A stretch of 64,000 nt of DNA from Halorientalis sp. LT38 (GTDB taxonomy: Archaea > Halobacteriota > Halobacteria > Halobacteriales > Haloarculaceae). Where the stretch lies: assembly GCF_037031225.1 (NCBI RefSeq), contig NZ_JAYEZN010000001.1, positions 1,488,001 to 1,552,000 on the forward strand, in the 5' to 3' direction. Below are positions 7,574 through 15,551 of the stretch, one piece after another; positions within the stretch are counted from its first letter, which is position 1, and every line of letters starts with the position of its first letter. Position numbers and translations under genes: made by a program. The notes under the pieces were generated by a model. That model was not told where the DNA came from. It saw only the letters and a program-made list of their open reading frames with translations, and did not search any database.

Positions 7574-8236
7574 TCAGGCACTCTCTCCGCGCAGTTGCTG
7601 GCGAACGGCGGCCAGCGAGTCCGGGTGAGAGATAATCGAGATGCTGTCGCCGGCCTGGACCTCCGTCTGCGGAAGCGGGATCGTCATGGGTTCGTTCGCG
7701 CGGCCGTGGGCGTAGAGGCGCGCGTCGGCGGGGAGTTCGATCGCCACGACGCGCTCGCCGATGGCGGGCGAATCTGACGGAATCTGGATGGTGGCCGCGG
7801 ACAACTGTTCGGTGATGTCGGCGAGGACGTTGAAGTCACCGCCCAGCAGCGCGGTCTTCGCGCCGGCGGCGCCGAGTCGCTCGGGATAGATTATCTCGTC
7901 GACGTCCTCGGCGTACTTCTCGTAGATCTCCTCGCGGTAGTCCTCGTCGATTCTCAATACTGTTCGACAGCCGTGGTGTTTCCCGACCATGCAGGCCGCG
8001 AAGTTCGTATTGAGATCGCCCGTCAGGGCGGCGACGGCGTCGGCCTCGTCGATCCCGGCCGCCTCCAGCACGTCCTCCTGGGCCCCGTCGCCCTCGACCG
8101 CGGCGAACTCCTCTTTCTCGGCGCGCGCAATCTTGTCGTGGTCGTTCTCGACGATGACGACGTCGTGGCCCTCCGACTGGAGGTTCCGTGCGGTGCGCAT
8201 CCCGACGCGACCGAACCCGACGATGACGAACTTCAT
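7574..8236 (-). CDS. TrkA-family NAD-binding potassium channel/transport regulator
   Basis: The protein has 220 residues from the ATG at 8236. Residues 1-120 form an RCK_N Rossmann domain with GFGRVGMRTA and the acidic VIVEND ending strand 2. Residues about 140-220 form an RCK_C (TrkA_C) domain. The upstream in-frame start at 8278 would add a stretch without family similarity. Such proteins bind NAD(H) and gate TrkH-type or channel partners at the membrane. No trkH gene is in the window. Confidence 0.88.
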   Translation of the reverse strand: MKFVIVGFGRVGMRTARNLQSEGHDVVIVENDHDKIARAEKEEFAAVEGDGAQEDVLEAAGIDEADAVAALTGDLNTNFAACMVGKHHGCRTVLRIDEDYREEIYEKYAEDVDEIIYPERLGAAGAKTALLGGDFNVLADITEQLSAATIQIPSDSPAIGERVVAIELPADARLYAHGRANEPMTIPLPQTEVQAGDSISIISHPDSLAAVRQQLRGESA

Positions 8237-8341
8237 GGGTGTGTGGTATGCCACCACGGGTAAAAACGCTACCCCCACTGTCGGTCGCGGGTGCCGCGGC
8301 TGGGCGGGACGGGGCGAAAAGAAAAGCGTGTGCGTGCGGCC

Positions 8342-9652
8342 TCAGTTCCCGACGTCCATCGCGCGGTCGACGACGTCCTCGCCGTAGAGGTCGGCCAGGT
8401 CGTCGTGCTGGTCCGGACGGTTCTCGTAGACGTCCTGGAACAGCGTGATGGGGGTCTGGAGGGCCTGGTAGGTCGCCTCGTCCCACATGCGGTCCTTGGC
8501 GACGTCGACCTCGACGCCGTCGATGCTGACGGTGGCCGACTGGGTCATCGCGATGGCGCCCTTGCCGGCTTCCTTGGCGGCCTCGAACTCCTCCATGGAG
8601 TCGACGATGTCGTTGAGGCTCGGGACGTAGTCGAGCAGGTCGAGCAGTTCCTCGGTGAGTTCGTCCTCGGTGAGCTCGTACTCGTCACCGCCGACCTCGA
8701 GTTCGTAGCCGTCGCCCTCTTCCTCGAGTTCGATGCGCTCGCCGCTGTAGACCTCGACGCCGTCCTGGCTCTCGAGTTCGACGGTCCGGCCGTCGGCGTC
8801 GATGATCCAGTAGCCCTCCTCGGGCGGGAGCGGGCTCTTGTTGGCCTCGACGACCTGGCCGGGGGTCAGCGACCAGATGCCGAGCTGGCCCTTGGCCTGG
8901 TTTTCGGTCATGCGCTCGTGGTAGCCCTCGACGTCGCGGATGTCGTCGTAGGGGCCGTCGACCGCGATGAGGCCGTTGGCGCTGGCGCCGCGGGAGGTGT
9001 TGTGGCGCAGTTCGGGCCAGGCGGGCAGGCCGCCGGTCGGCGTGATCGCGCGCATGTCCTTGGTGTAGTCGACCTCGCCGTCGACCAGCAGGAACATCCG
9101 CTGGAGGTTGTTGGTCGGCTTGCCCATCTCGTCGCGGAGCTTGCTCATCGCGAGCTCTGCGGCGCCGCTCTCGATGATGACGGACATCTTGAGGCTGCCT
9201 TCCTCGAGCCCGTGCTCGTTCTCGATGATGGTGAAGAACTCGTCGGCCTTCTTCCAGTCGTCGACGTCGCCGACCTCGGGGATGACGAAGCCGTCGATGT
9301 TCTCGATGGCTCCGTTGTCGGGGTCGGCCATCTCGAGCATGCGCTGGAAGCCCTGGTAGCGCGTGGTGGGGCTGTCGCGGTGCCAGACGACGCGGGGGTG
9401 GATCTCGCCGGGGAAGTCGGCGCCGTCCGCCGAGACCACGTCGATGATGTTCTGGGCGCCCTCGTCGCGCATGTTCGGCGCGGTGGCGTCCTCGTTGTCG
9501 GGCACCCAGACGTCGGGGGCCTGCATCCCGCGGAGCTGGATGGACTTTTTCAGCATCTTCGCGGAGTCGTCCTCGCCCTCGACCGCCGTCGGCGTGGTGA
9601 AGAACGTCCGCACGAACTTCCGCTCGTGTGTACGCTTGTCGATTGCAGTCAT
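8342..9652 (-). CDS. aceB: Malate synthase, haloarchaeal type
   Basis: The protein has 436 residues from the ATG at 9652; a GTG three codons upstream is possible. It matches the distinctive short haloarchaeal malate synthase: RKFVRTFFTTPTAVEGEDD, the VPDNEDATAPNMRDEGAQN region and the long acidic insertion. It condenses glyoxylate with acetyl-CoA to malate, the second step of the glyoxylate bypass. aceA lies 1.8 kb upstream on the same strand with two regulators between. A CTTTAAGA TATA-like element and a GGAGT-CT-ACTCC palindrome (9666-9677) precede the start. Confidence 0.93.
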   Translation of the reverse strand: MTAIDKRTHERKFVRTFFTTPTAVEGEDDSAKMLKKSIQLRGMQAPDVWVPDNEDATAPNMRDEGAQNIIDVVSADGADFPGEIHPRVVWHRDSPTTRYQGFQRMLEMADPDNGAIENIDGFVIPEVGDVDDWKKADEFFTIIENEHGLEEGSLKMSVIIESGAAELAMSKLRDEMGKPTNNLQRMFLLVDGEVDYTKDMRAITPTGGLPAWPELRHNTSRGASANGLIAVDGPYDDIRDVEGYHERMTENQAKGQLGIWSLTPGQVVEANKSPLPPEEGYWIIDADGRTVELESQDGVEVYSGERIELEEEGDGYELEVGGDEYELTEDELTEELLDLLDYVPSLNDIVDSMEEFEAAKEAGKGAIAMTQSATVSIDGVEVDVAKDRMWDEATYQALQTPITLFQDVYENRPDQHDDLADLYGEDVVDRAMDVGN

Positions 9653-9788
9653 CTCTGTCACTCGTGGAGTCTACTCCGCGACTCTTAAAGCTGGCCGAAT
9701 CGAGTCGAGAGCGGGTCTGCCCGGGCGGTTCCGAACGCGCGGCCGCGAGTTGTTTTCGGGCTACTCGGCGGTGGAAGCAGGCAGGCCG

Positions 9789-10145
9789 TCAGTCCGCCCC
9801 GGCCTGCTCGACTGCGTGCAGAAACCGTTCGATCCGTTCGTCCCCGCGGTACAGGACCATCGACCGATCCGCGTCGTACTCGAGGACCCCCTCGGCCTCG
9901 AGCTTCGGCAGGTGGACGTGGTGGAGTTCCGTGACGATCGACTCGTGATCGACCGCGCCCACTCGCTTAGACACGATCTGATCCGTCAGCACGCCCAGCG
10001 GGAGCCTGTCGTCCCCGGTCTCGGCCAGGGTCGACAGGAGCAGTCGTCGATTCCGATGGGCCAACAGCTCGAAACACGCGTCGAGCGTCGAGTCACCGAG
10101 CGCGTCGGCCGAGGCGACGTCGCGATCCGAACCTGAGGGAGTCAT
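9789..10145 (-). CDS. Winged-helix regulator of the DUF7344 type
   Basis: This is a 118-residue protein. After a variable N-terminus, DACFELLAHRNRRLLLSTLAE and the later ELHHVHLPKLEAEGVLEYDADRSMV match the haloarchaeal DUF7344 winged HTH domain found in many small DNA-binding proteins. It presumably regulates transcription. It sits between aceB and aceA. A copy of the CCWTGGTATRCSAGG motif lies 47-61 bp before its ATG, which fits autoregulation or shared control. Confidence 0.8.
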   Translation of the reverse strand: MTPSGSDRDVASADALGDSTLDACFELLAHRNRRLLLSTLAETGDDRLPLGVLTDQIVSKRVGAVDHESIVTELHHVHLPKLEAEGVLEYDADRSMVLYRGDERIERFLHAVEQAGAD

Positions 10146-10191
10146 GGCTGAGCTATAGTGATACACGACAGTCTTGCAGATGTATCTCATG

Positions 10192-10206
10192 CCTCGTATA
10201 CCATGG
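10192..10206 (-). promoter_or_regulatory. GTATAC-centred operator-like motif, copy 1
   Basis: On the minus strand this reads CCATGGTATACGAGG. It lies just upstream of the DUF7344 gene, about 47 bp before the ATG, next to a possible GAGATACAT TATA element. It matches copies 2 and 3 at 13 of 15 positions each. Confidence 0.55.
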
Positions 10207-10237
10207 TCGGCGTAACCAGGTGGCGGCGCGACCCCGA

Positions 10238-10894
10238 TCAGGACTCTTCGTCTTTCACGAGGAGGGAGTGATCGACGAGGTTCACGATGGCCCGCCGGAG
10301 CCGCTCGGTCACGGCCTGATCGGAGATGCCGAGCTTGTCGGCGAGTTCGACGGTCGTGCAATTGCGCGGGATGTCGTAGTACCCCGTCTCGACGGCGAGC
10401 GTCAGCGCCTCGCGCTGGGTCGGCGTCAGCCCGAACCACGGGCCGGCATCGGGTTTGGTCGGGTTGTACACCCGGGCTACCTGGTGGTGGATTCTCGCGT
10501 CCTCGAGTGCCGTCTGGAACGCGGACAGCTGTTCGTGGCTGGGAAAGCGCAACTCGAACTGCCAGGCGTCGGTGTGGCCCGTCGCGGCCAGGACGTGGCC
10601 GCCGTTGTCGGTGATGGCGCCGAAAAAGCGGTCGGTGCCGACGTCCCAGTCGATCGCGTAGAGGATCCGGTCCTCGAAGACGTCGATCTCGGTGATCTCC
10701 TCGACCGAGCCGTGCTCCTGAATGCTGGTCTCGAACGACTCGCGGTCAGAGTTGAACACCCAGAACAGCGGGACGGCGCGTTCACCTGCCGGTACCATCG
10801 TTTCCACCTCGATCCGCGTACCCGGGACGAGATCGAGGATACGACCGAGCTCGAAATCACTCGCAACGACTTCTATCTCCACGATGACACTCAT
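10238..10894 (-). CDS. Bacterio-opsin-activator-type HTH regulator (HTH_10)
   Basis: The protein has 218 residues from the ATG at 10894; an in-frame start at 10933 is less likely because family members begin near MSVIVE. The N-terminal half is a sensor-like beta domain. The C-terminal third, LTPTQREALTLAVETGYYDIPRN followed by VELADKLGISDQAVTERLRRA, is the bat-type HTH_10 domain. It probably binds DNA in response to an unknown signal. It lies between aceB and aceA, which makes these genes plausible but unproven targets. Confidence 0.88.
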   Translation of the reverse strand: MSVIVEIEVVASDFELGRILDLVPGTRIEVETMVPAGERAVPLFWVFNSDRESFETSIQEHGSVEEITEIDVFEDRILYAIDWDVGTDRFFGAITDNGGHVLAATGHTDAWQFELRFPSHEQLSAFQTALEDARIHHQVARVYNPTKPDAGPWFGLTPTQREALTLAVETGYYDIPRNCTTVELADKLGISDQAVTERLRRAIVNLVDHSLLVKDEES

Positions 10895-10942
10895 GAACCG
10901 GTCAGTGTCCTGTGATTCTTGTTCGGGGGTCAAATGTGGCTG

Positions 10943-10957
10943 CCTTGGTATGCGAGG
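10943..10957 (+). promoter_or_regulatory. GTATAC-centred operator-like motif, copy 2
   Basis: The plus strand reads CCTTGGTATGCGAGG, 49-63 bp before the bat-type gene start. A T9 tract (10987-10995; AAATTAAAAAAAAA on the gene strand) lies further upstream and may be that gene's TATA region, placing this motif near the transcription start. Confidence 0.55.
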
Positions 10958-11044
10958 CTACACGCCCCAGACGTAAGCAATTGCGGTTTTTTTTTAATTT
11001 ATCCGATACGAATGCGTAGACGGCGGCCGGATTGGCGTGCAACA

Positions 11045-11059
11045 CCTGGTATACCAAGG
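11045..11059 (-). promoter_or_regulatory. GTATAC-centred operator-like motif, copy 3
   Basis: The minus strand reads CCTTGGTATACCAGG, and GGTATACC at its centre is a perfect palindrome. It lies about 12 bp upstream of a TTATTAAG TATA-like box, the position expected for an activator or repressor acting on the downstream plus-strand gene. Confidence 0.55.
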
Positions 11060-11068
11060 TAATAGGTG

Positions 11069-11080
11069 GGTTATTAAGTC
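11069..11080 (+). promoter_or_regulatory. TATA-like box for the 11188 gene
   Basis: GGTTATTAAGTC is an AT-rich element in a GC-rich region, directly downstream of motif copy 3. The predicted start near 11105 leaves an 80-base leader to the ATG at 11188. Confidence 0.4.
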
Positions 11081-11187
11081 GGGGCCCCATATGATTGGGC
11101 ACGGAGAGAGTACACTGCCAGGGACCTCACGCGGGACGGCCGGGGGCACCGGTTCTGCGGAAGTCACTGCATACCCGTGAGACCACA

Positions 11188-11370
11188 ATGGAAGACATCG
11201 ATCTGGACGTAACCGACGACGAGACGTTCGAGACGGTACTCGGGCAGTTGCTGCACGCGGCACACGAGAACGACGTGGACGTGACCGGCGGGTGGGACGT
11301 CGACGGCGCGGACGGCCACCCCGACTGGGACGTCGTGGTGACGGTCGTGGAGCGCGCCAGCGACGACTAG
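11188..11370 (+). CDS. Small acidic protein, unknown function
   Basis: This is a 60-residue, very acidic protein: MEDIDLDVTDDETFETVLGQ, a helix with a His-Asn-Asp segment, then WDVDGADGHPDWDVVVTVVE. The PDWxVVV beta strand and size resemble small haloarchaeal proteins of unknown function; no named family is assigned. It is the only plus-strand gene between aceB and aceA and lies downstream of motif copy 3, so it may share regulation with the adjacent regulators. Confidence 0.6.
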   Translation: MEDIDLDVTDDETFETVLGQLLHAAHENDVDVTGGWDVDGADGHPDWDVVVTVVERASDD

Positions 11371-11500
11371 CGAACGCTTCTCGACGCGGTGACCCGAACT
11401 CGACGGCGAGCGACGGCGCCGTCGCTGTGAGACGTCGCCGGCGAAAGAAATGGTCGGTAGTCACCCGTAGACGCGCGAGGCGCGTCGTTCGACGGGCCGA

Positions 11501-12571
11501 TCAGTCGTCGTCGTTCTCGCTGGAGAGGACCGCGTCGCCTTCGTCGGTGAAGCCGGCGGACTCCTCCTGACGCTGAGCGGCCTCGGGGTCGAACTGCGCC
11601 TCGATGTTCTGGAAGCGCGGGACGAAGGAGAGCTGGTGGTGGCTCTCGGTCTCGTGGCCCAGGTAGCGACCTTCGAGGTCCCACTGGGCTTCCTCGTCGT
11701 TCTCCGCGATGTTGACCATGTCCTCGTAGACCGCGTGTGCGCCCGAGTGCAGGGCGTACAGGGTGATGAACTGGTACTTGTAGCCCAGATCGCCCAGTTC
11801 CTGGAACGTGAGCGGGTCTTCTTCCTCGCTCCACGCGAAGGAGCTGGAGTAGTTGAAGGCCAGCTTCAGGTCGGGGTGGGTCTCGTGGATGGTCTCGGCG
11901 TAGTTGACGGCGTCCTCGCGGGACGGGTCGGGCATCTCGGGCCAGACCAGGTCGACGCCGGCGTCGGCGTACATCCGACCGCGCTCGAGGTGCTCCTCCC
12001 AGTCACCGTTGGAGGAACCGTAGGCGTCGGTCCGGGCGATGATGATCGTGTCCTCGTCCTGCTTCGCGTCGACGGCGGCCTCGAAGCGGGCCTTGGCGTC
12101 TTCGCGGGAGACGATCTTCTTGCCGGCGATGTGACCGCAGCGCTTGGGCGTCGTCTGGTCCTCGATGTGGACCGCGGCGACGCCGACCTTCTCGTACTCG
12201 CGGACGGCGCGGCGGACGTTGTGGATGCCACCGTAGCCGGTGTCACAGTCCGCGATGACGGGCAGCTCCGTCGCTTCGACGATGCGCTTTGCGTTCTCGA
12301 CCATCTCGCGCATGTCGACCATCTCGAGGTCCGGGAAGCCGAACTGGCCGAGGACCGTCGAGTAACCCGACATGTACGCGGCGTCGAGGCCGGCCATCTC
12401 GGCGAGGCGGGCGTCGAGCGCGTGGTAGATACCGGGCGCGAAGACGTAGTCCTGGTTGTTCAGCTGGTCGCGCAGTTCGCGGGCCGACTCGTTGTCGACG
12501 TCGCGGAGGAACGGTTCTGTACTTCGAACGCTGCTCGCAACGGGGTCCTCCCCGTCTGAATCGTGTGCCAT
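11501..12571 (-). CDS. aceA: Isocitrate lyase
   Basis: The protein has 356 residues. [28 protein letters not shown] (metal-binding Asp residues), [14 protein letters not shown] (catalytic Cys around residue 144) and FNYSSSFAW are isocitrate lyase motifs. It cleaves isocitrate to glyoxylate and succinate, the first step of the glyoxylate bypass, needed for growth on acetate or fatty acids. That fits the beta-oxidation cluster later in the window. A GATAAACC box (12603-12610) lies about 32-39 bp upstream of the ATG, predicting a short leader. Confidence 0.94.
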   Translation of the reverse strand: MAHDSDGEDPVASSVRSTEPFLRDVDNESARELRDQLNNQDYVFAPGIYHALDARLAEMAGLDAAYMSGYSTVLGQFGFPDLEMVDMREMVENAKRIVEATELPVIADCDTGYGGIHNVRRAVREYEKVGVAAVHIEDQTTPKRCGHIAGKKIVSREDAKARFEAAVDAKQDEDTIIIARTDAYGSSNGDWEEHLERGRMYADAGVDLVWPEMPDPSREDAVNYAETIHETHPDLKLAFNYSSSFAWSEEEDPLTFQELGDLGYKYQFITLYALHSGAHAVYEDMVNIAENDEEAQWDLEGRYLGHETESHHQLSFVPRFQNIEAQFDPEAAQRQEESAGFTDEGDAVLSSENDDD

Positions 12572-13060
12572 GGTTATTGCGTGTAGGTCCTCCGGAAGAA
12601 TCGGTTTATCTCTGTCGAATCGATCCGCGGACGACGGGACCCGAGCGCCGTCCGGTGATCGTGCGGGTGAGTCGCGAGACCGGTCCGGTGCCGTCGCAGA
12701 CGCGACCGAATGTGCCCACTCCCGGGGCCCGCGGTCGAACGATTCGACCGCTGACCCCACGTGCCGAGGCCGACTGCCGATCTATTGCTGCGACGGTTCG
12801 TGTCCGGGAACATATGGAACTCCACCCGCGAGTCGCGGTGTCTGTTCGTACGCACTCCACACGAGGATACATCAGCAGAAAAATGTTATGTTCTATAATG
12901 TTAAAACTCTTTAATCGCCTTCCGTGACCTAGAGCGAACTAACCGATATAAGGGATTGTGGTTCTCTAGCACGGGAATCCGGAAGCGCCACGGCTCGTCG
13001 AATTGATCATCGGACCGAGACACACGGCCGTCGCTCGGGGGTGTGGCGTCGAAGTAGAAA

Positions 13061-13091
13061 GGGGGGTGGGGGATCGGTGGGGGGTGGGGGT
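13061..13091 (+). other. G-quadruplex-like G-run
   Basis: Four runs of five or six G are separated by T, ATCGGT and T. The plus strand satisfies a strong G4 consensus. It lies about 160 bp past the 3' end of the PIN-ATPase gene. Confidence 0.6.
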
Positions 13092-13108
13092 GGCACCGTG
13101 TTGGTGCC
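13092..13108. repeat. Small hairpin next to the G-run
   Basis: GGCACC and GGTGCC form a perfect 6-bp stem with a GTGTT loop, immediately adjacent to the G-run. On the minus strand it is followed within the same spacer by C-rich sequence; a terminator role is possible. Confidence 0.45.
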
Positions 13109-13222
13109 TACTACCGGTTTGGCGCGGATGGGTAAAATACCTTGCGGCCGATTATCAGATTTGAAACGATAGGGCGGCGAACAGTCGCCTCGAGCGATCG
13201 TTCCACGCCGGAGATCGCCCGA

Positions 13223-13257
13223 GGGCTACCGGATCAGGGTTGGGCTACCGAATCAGG
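13223..13257. repeat. Tandem 16-bp direct repeat at the 3' end of the PIN-ATPase gene
   Basis: GGGCTACCGGATCAGG and GGGCTACCGAATCAGG are 19 bp apart with one mismatch. The second copy contains the TGA stop codon of the minus-strand gene. Confidence 0.6.
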
Positions 13258-15121
13258 AAGGGACTACTGTGATCGTCTTCCCGCGGTCGATCGCCTGCTC
13301 GAGTTCCTCCGCGATCGCACTGCCACGGGACACCTGAATCTCCCCGCCCCGCGAGACCGTCGCGGTGAACAGATACTCCCCGTCGGCCTGGACCTCGACG
13401 GTCTCGCCGGCGTGGCCCTCCATCGGGACGACGACGTGCCGGGAGGTGACTTCCGGCGTGACGATCTGGCCGGCCTGCCCGCCGCTGGCACCGCCGGCGG
13501 CCGCGCCGCCGCCGCTTCCACCGCCGGGTTTCTCCGAGAGGGTCCGCACGTCGATGTCGATGCCCAGGCGGTTCTCGACCTCGGAGATGCGTCCGCCGCC
13601 CTTCCCGATGACCTGCGAGATGTCGTCGTCCTCGACCCAGACGACGGCGGTGTTGGGCCCGCGCAACTCGACCTCGACGTGGCCGTGGGCGATCGACCGG
13701 ATCTCGCGTTCGACCTCCTGTTTGGCGATGCGGTCCACGCCCGAGTCGCGGCCCGCGCCGTCGCCGTCCTCGCCGAGTTCGACCGTGACGACCTGCCGGT
13801 TGAAGGTGTAGATCTCGAACTCGGCCTCGCCGGTCTCGAAGTCCCGGATCACGATGACCGGCCGGGCGAGGTCCTCCTCCATCAGCCCCTCGGGAACCTT
13901 GACCTCCGTCGTCACGTCGTAGACCGTCTCGACCCGACCTTCCTCGATGTACACGACGGTGTCGACGACCTGGGGGATCATTCCCAGCTCCACGCGGCCG
14001 ACCAGCCGCTGGAGCGAGTCGATCGCCCGGTTGGCGTGGACGACGCCGATCATGCCCACGCCCGCCAGGCGCATGTCCGCGAACACCTCGAAGTCGTCGG
14101 TCTTCCGGACCTCGTCGTAGATGGTGTAGTCCGGGCGGACCATCAGCAGCGAGTCGGCGGTCTTGGCCATCTCGCCGCCCAGTTCCGTGTACTGGGTGAT
14201 GTTCGGCCCGACCTGCAGGTCCCGCGGTTTCTCCATCGTCTTGACCGCGAAGTCGGCGTCGGCCAGGAACTCGGCGACGGCCTGCGCGAAGGTCGACTTC
14301 CCGGCGCCGGGCGCACCGGAGATCAGCACGCCGCGCTGGTGATCGGTGAGTCGGTCGCGGAGTTCGTCGGCGAACTCGTAGTCGTCGAGGTCCGTCTTGA
14401 CGATGGGCCGGACGACGGTGATCTCGTGACCGTCGGCGAAGGGCGGGCTGGCGATGGCGATCCGCATGTCCCGGAACTGGACGATGGTCATCCCGGGTTC
14501 GTCGAGTTCGATGAACCCGTCCGGGCTTGCACGAGCGCTGTTGACGATCTCCTGGCTCCACTCCTTGAGCTGGGACTCGGTCGAGGCCTCCTCGCGGATC
14601 TCCTCGTAGTGCATCTCGCCGAGTTCGCCCCGTTTGGCCATCGGCGCCACGCCCGTCTTCAGGTGGAGACTCATGGTCGTGTCGTCGAGGAACCGCTCGA
14701 TCGAGAGGTTCTCGACGGCGGTCTCCTCGACGACCGGCTCGACGTACTCCACGTCGATCCCTTTCGCCGTGGCGACCTCGCTCTGGACGATGTCGGAGGT
14801 AAACAGGGTCGCGTCGCGGTCGGCCGCGGTGTCCCGGATCAGGGCGTCGATCTCGCCCTCGCCGGCGTCGCGCTTCTCGACCGCGTCGGGCCGGCGCCCG
14901 ACGTACTCGAGGTCGATCTCGCCCTCGTCGGCGAGGTCCGCGAGCGCCTGGAGTTCCGAGAGGCCGTCCCAGCCGCTGTCCCGGCCCTCGTTGGCCTGTG
15001 ACTCCAGTTCGCCCACGACCGCTTCCGGCACGTAGATGGTCGCGCCGGCGAACTCGCCGGCGGCGACGTGTTCGGACACGCGGCCGTCGATGACGACGCT
15101 GGTGTCCGGTACGACGTTCAT
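13253..15121 (-). CDS. PIN-domain / PilT-like ATPase with KH domain (PINA family)
   Basis: The protein has 622 residues from the ATG at 15121. Order: N-terminal PIN domain ([15 protein letters not shown]; later [11 protein letters not shown]), AAA/PilT-type ATPase with Walker [10 protein letters not shown] around 273, and a KH-like domain ([22 protein letters not shown], around 500-520) followed by a Gly/Ala linker and a TRAM-like C-terminus. Crenarchaeal PINA is a hexameric ATPase that promotes Holliday-junction migration; archaeal homologues are thought to act in DNA repair or RNA metabolism. The gene stands alone here. Confidence 0.9.
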   Translation of the reverse strand: MNVVPDTSVVIDGRVSEHVAAGEFAGATIYVPEAVVGELESQANEGRDSGWDGLSELQALADLADEGEIDLEYVGRRPDAVEKRDAGEGEIDALIRDTAADRDATLFTSDIVQSEVATAKGIDVEYVEPVVEETAVENLSIERFLDDTTMSLHLKTGVAPMAKRGELGEMHYEEIREEASTESQLKEWSQEIVNSARASPDGFIELDEPGMTIVQFRDMRIAIASPPFADGHEITVVRPIVKTDLDDYEFADELRDRLTDHQRGVLISGAPGAGKSTFAQAVAEFLADADFAVKTMEKPRDLQVGPNITQYTELGGEMAKTADSLLMVRPDYTIYDEVRKTDDFEVFADMRLAGVGMIGVVHANRAIDSLQRLVGRVELGMIPQVVDTVVYIEEGRVETVYDVTTEVKVPEGLMEEDLARPVIVIRDFETGEAEFEIYTFNRQVVTVELGEDGDGAGRDSGVDRIAKQEVEREIRSIAHGHVEVELRGPNTAVVWVEDDDISQVIGKGGGRISEVENRLGIDIDVRTLSEKPGGGSGGGAAAGGASGGQAGQIVTPEVTSRHVVVPMEGHAGETVEVQADGEYLFTATVSRGGEIQVSRGSAIAEELEQAIDRGKTITVVPS

Positions 15122-15248
15122 ACCTGTATTAGGAGCCGGTCGCCCCATAAGGGTCGTGATGCCGTCGCCCGCCCGAACCGCGCCCGGCGAAGCGACCGGA
15201 CACCACGCCGCAGATACACTGACCCGCCAGGCGACCGAATCCCGTCCC

Positions 15249-15524
15249 GTGCTCGAACTCTACCAGGCCGAGGAGTGCCCCCACTCGGCTGCCGTCCGCG
15301 AGACGTTGACCGACCTCGGCCTCTCGTACGTCGCCCACAACCCCCGCCGCATCGGCGACGACCCCGAGGTACTGAACGAGGGGAGCCACACCGAGCTCCA
15401 GGCCATCGGCGGCGAGGACCAGATCCCGTTCCTGGTCGACCACACGAAGCGGAAGACGCTGTACGAGAGCGACCGGATCGACGAGTACCTCCGCGAACAG
15501 TACGGCTCCGCGGGCGGCGAGTGA
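15249..15524 (+). CDS. Glutaredoxin-like / GST N-terminal domain protein
   Basis: The GTG at 15249 gives 91 residues starting at the first beta strand (VLELYQAEECPHSAAVRETL). An ATG at 15159 would add 30 residues unlike the family. The thioredoxin-fold motif is CPHS, a single-Cys form, and DQIPFLVD supplies the conserved cis-Pro. It is probably a small redox or thiol-handling protein in the cytoplasm; the substrate is unknown. Confidence 0.75.
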   Translation: MLELYQAEECPHSAAVRETLTDLGLSYVAHNPRRIGDDPEVLNEGSHTELQAIGGEDQIPFLVDHTKRKTLYESDRIDEYLREQYGSAGGE

Positions 15525-15551
15525 TCGACTCGCGACCGACCAGGCGGAGCC

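Larger units (their letters stand above)
12572..13252. other. Long non-coding stretch between aceA and the PIN-ATPase gene
   Basis: About 680 bp without a convincing gene. It holds the aceA promoter at its left end, an AT-rich island (12877-12960) with several TATA-like boxes (TTCTATAATG, CTCTTTAATC, CCGATATAAG) and two ATGTTA repeats 15 bp apart, then a G-rich run, a small hairpin and a tandem duplication. The plus-strand boxes have no ORF downstream, so a non-coding transcript is possible. Confidence 0.5.

Noticed and set aside
8243-8254. GTGGTATGCCAC before the TrkA-type gene as a fourth copy of the GTATAC-type motif
   Set aside because: Only the central GGTATGCC agrees; the outer CC/AGG bases do not match, so it was left out of the motif set.
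13157-13174. Similarity of GATTTGAAACGAT here to GATATGAAACGAT at 44463-44475, both near G-rich runs
   Set aside because: A 13-base partial match is weak, and the order relative to the G-run differs in the two places.
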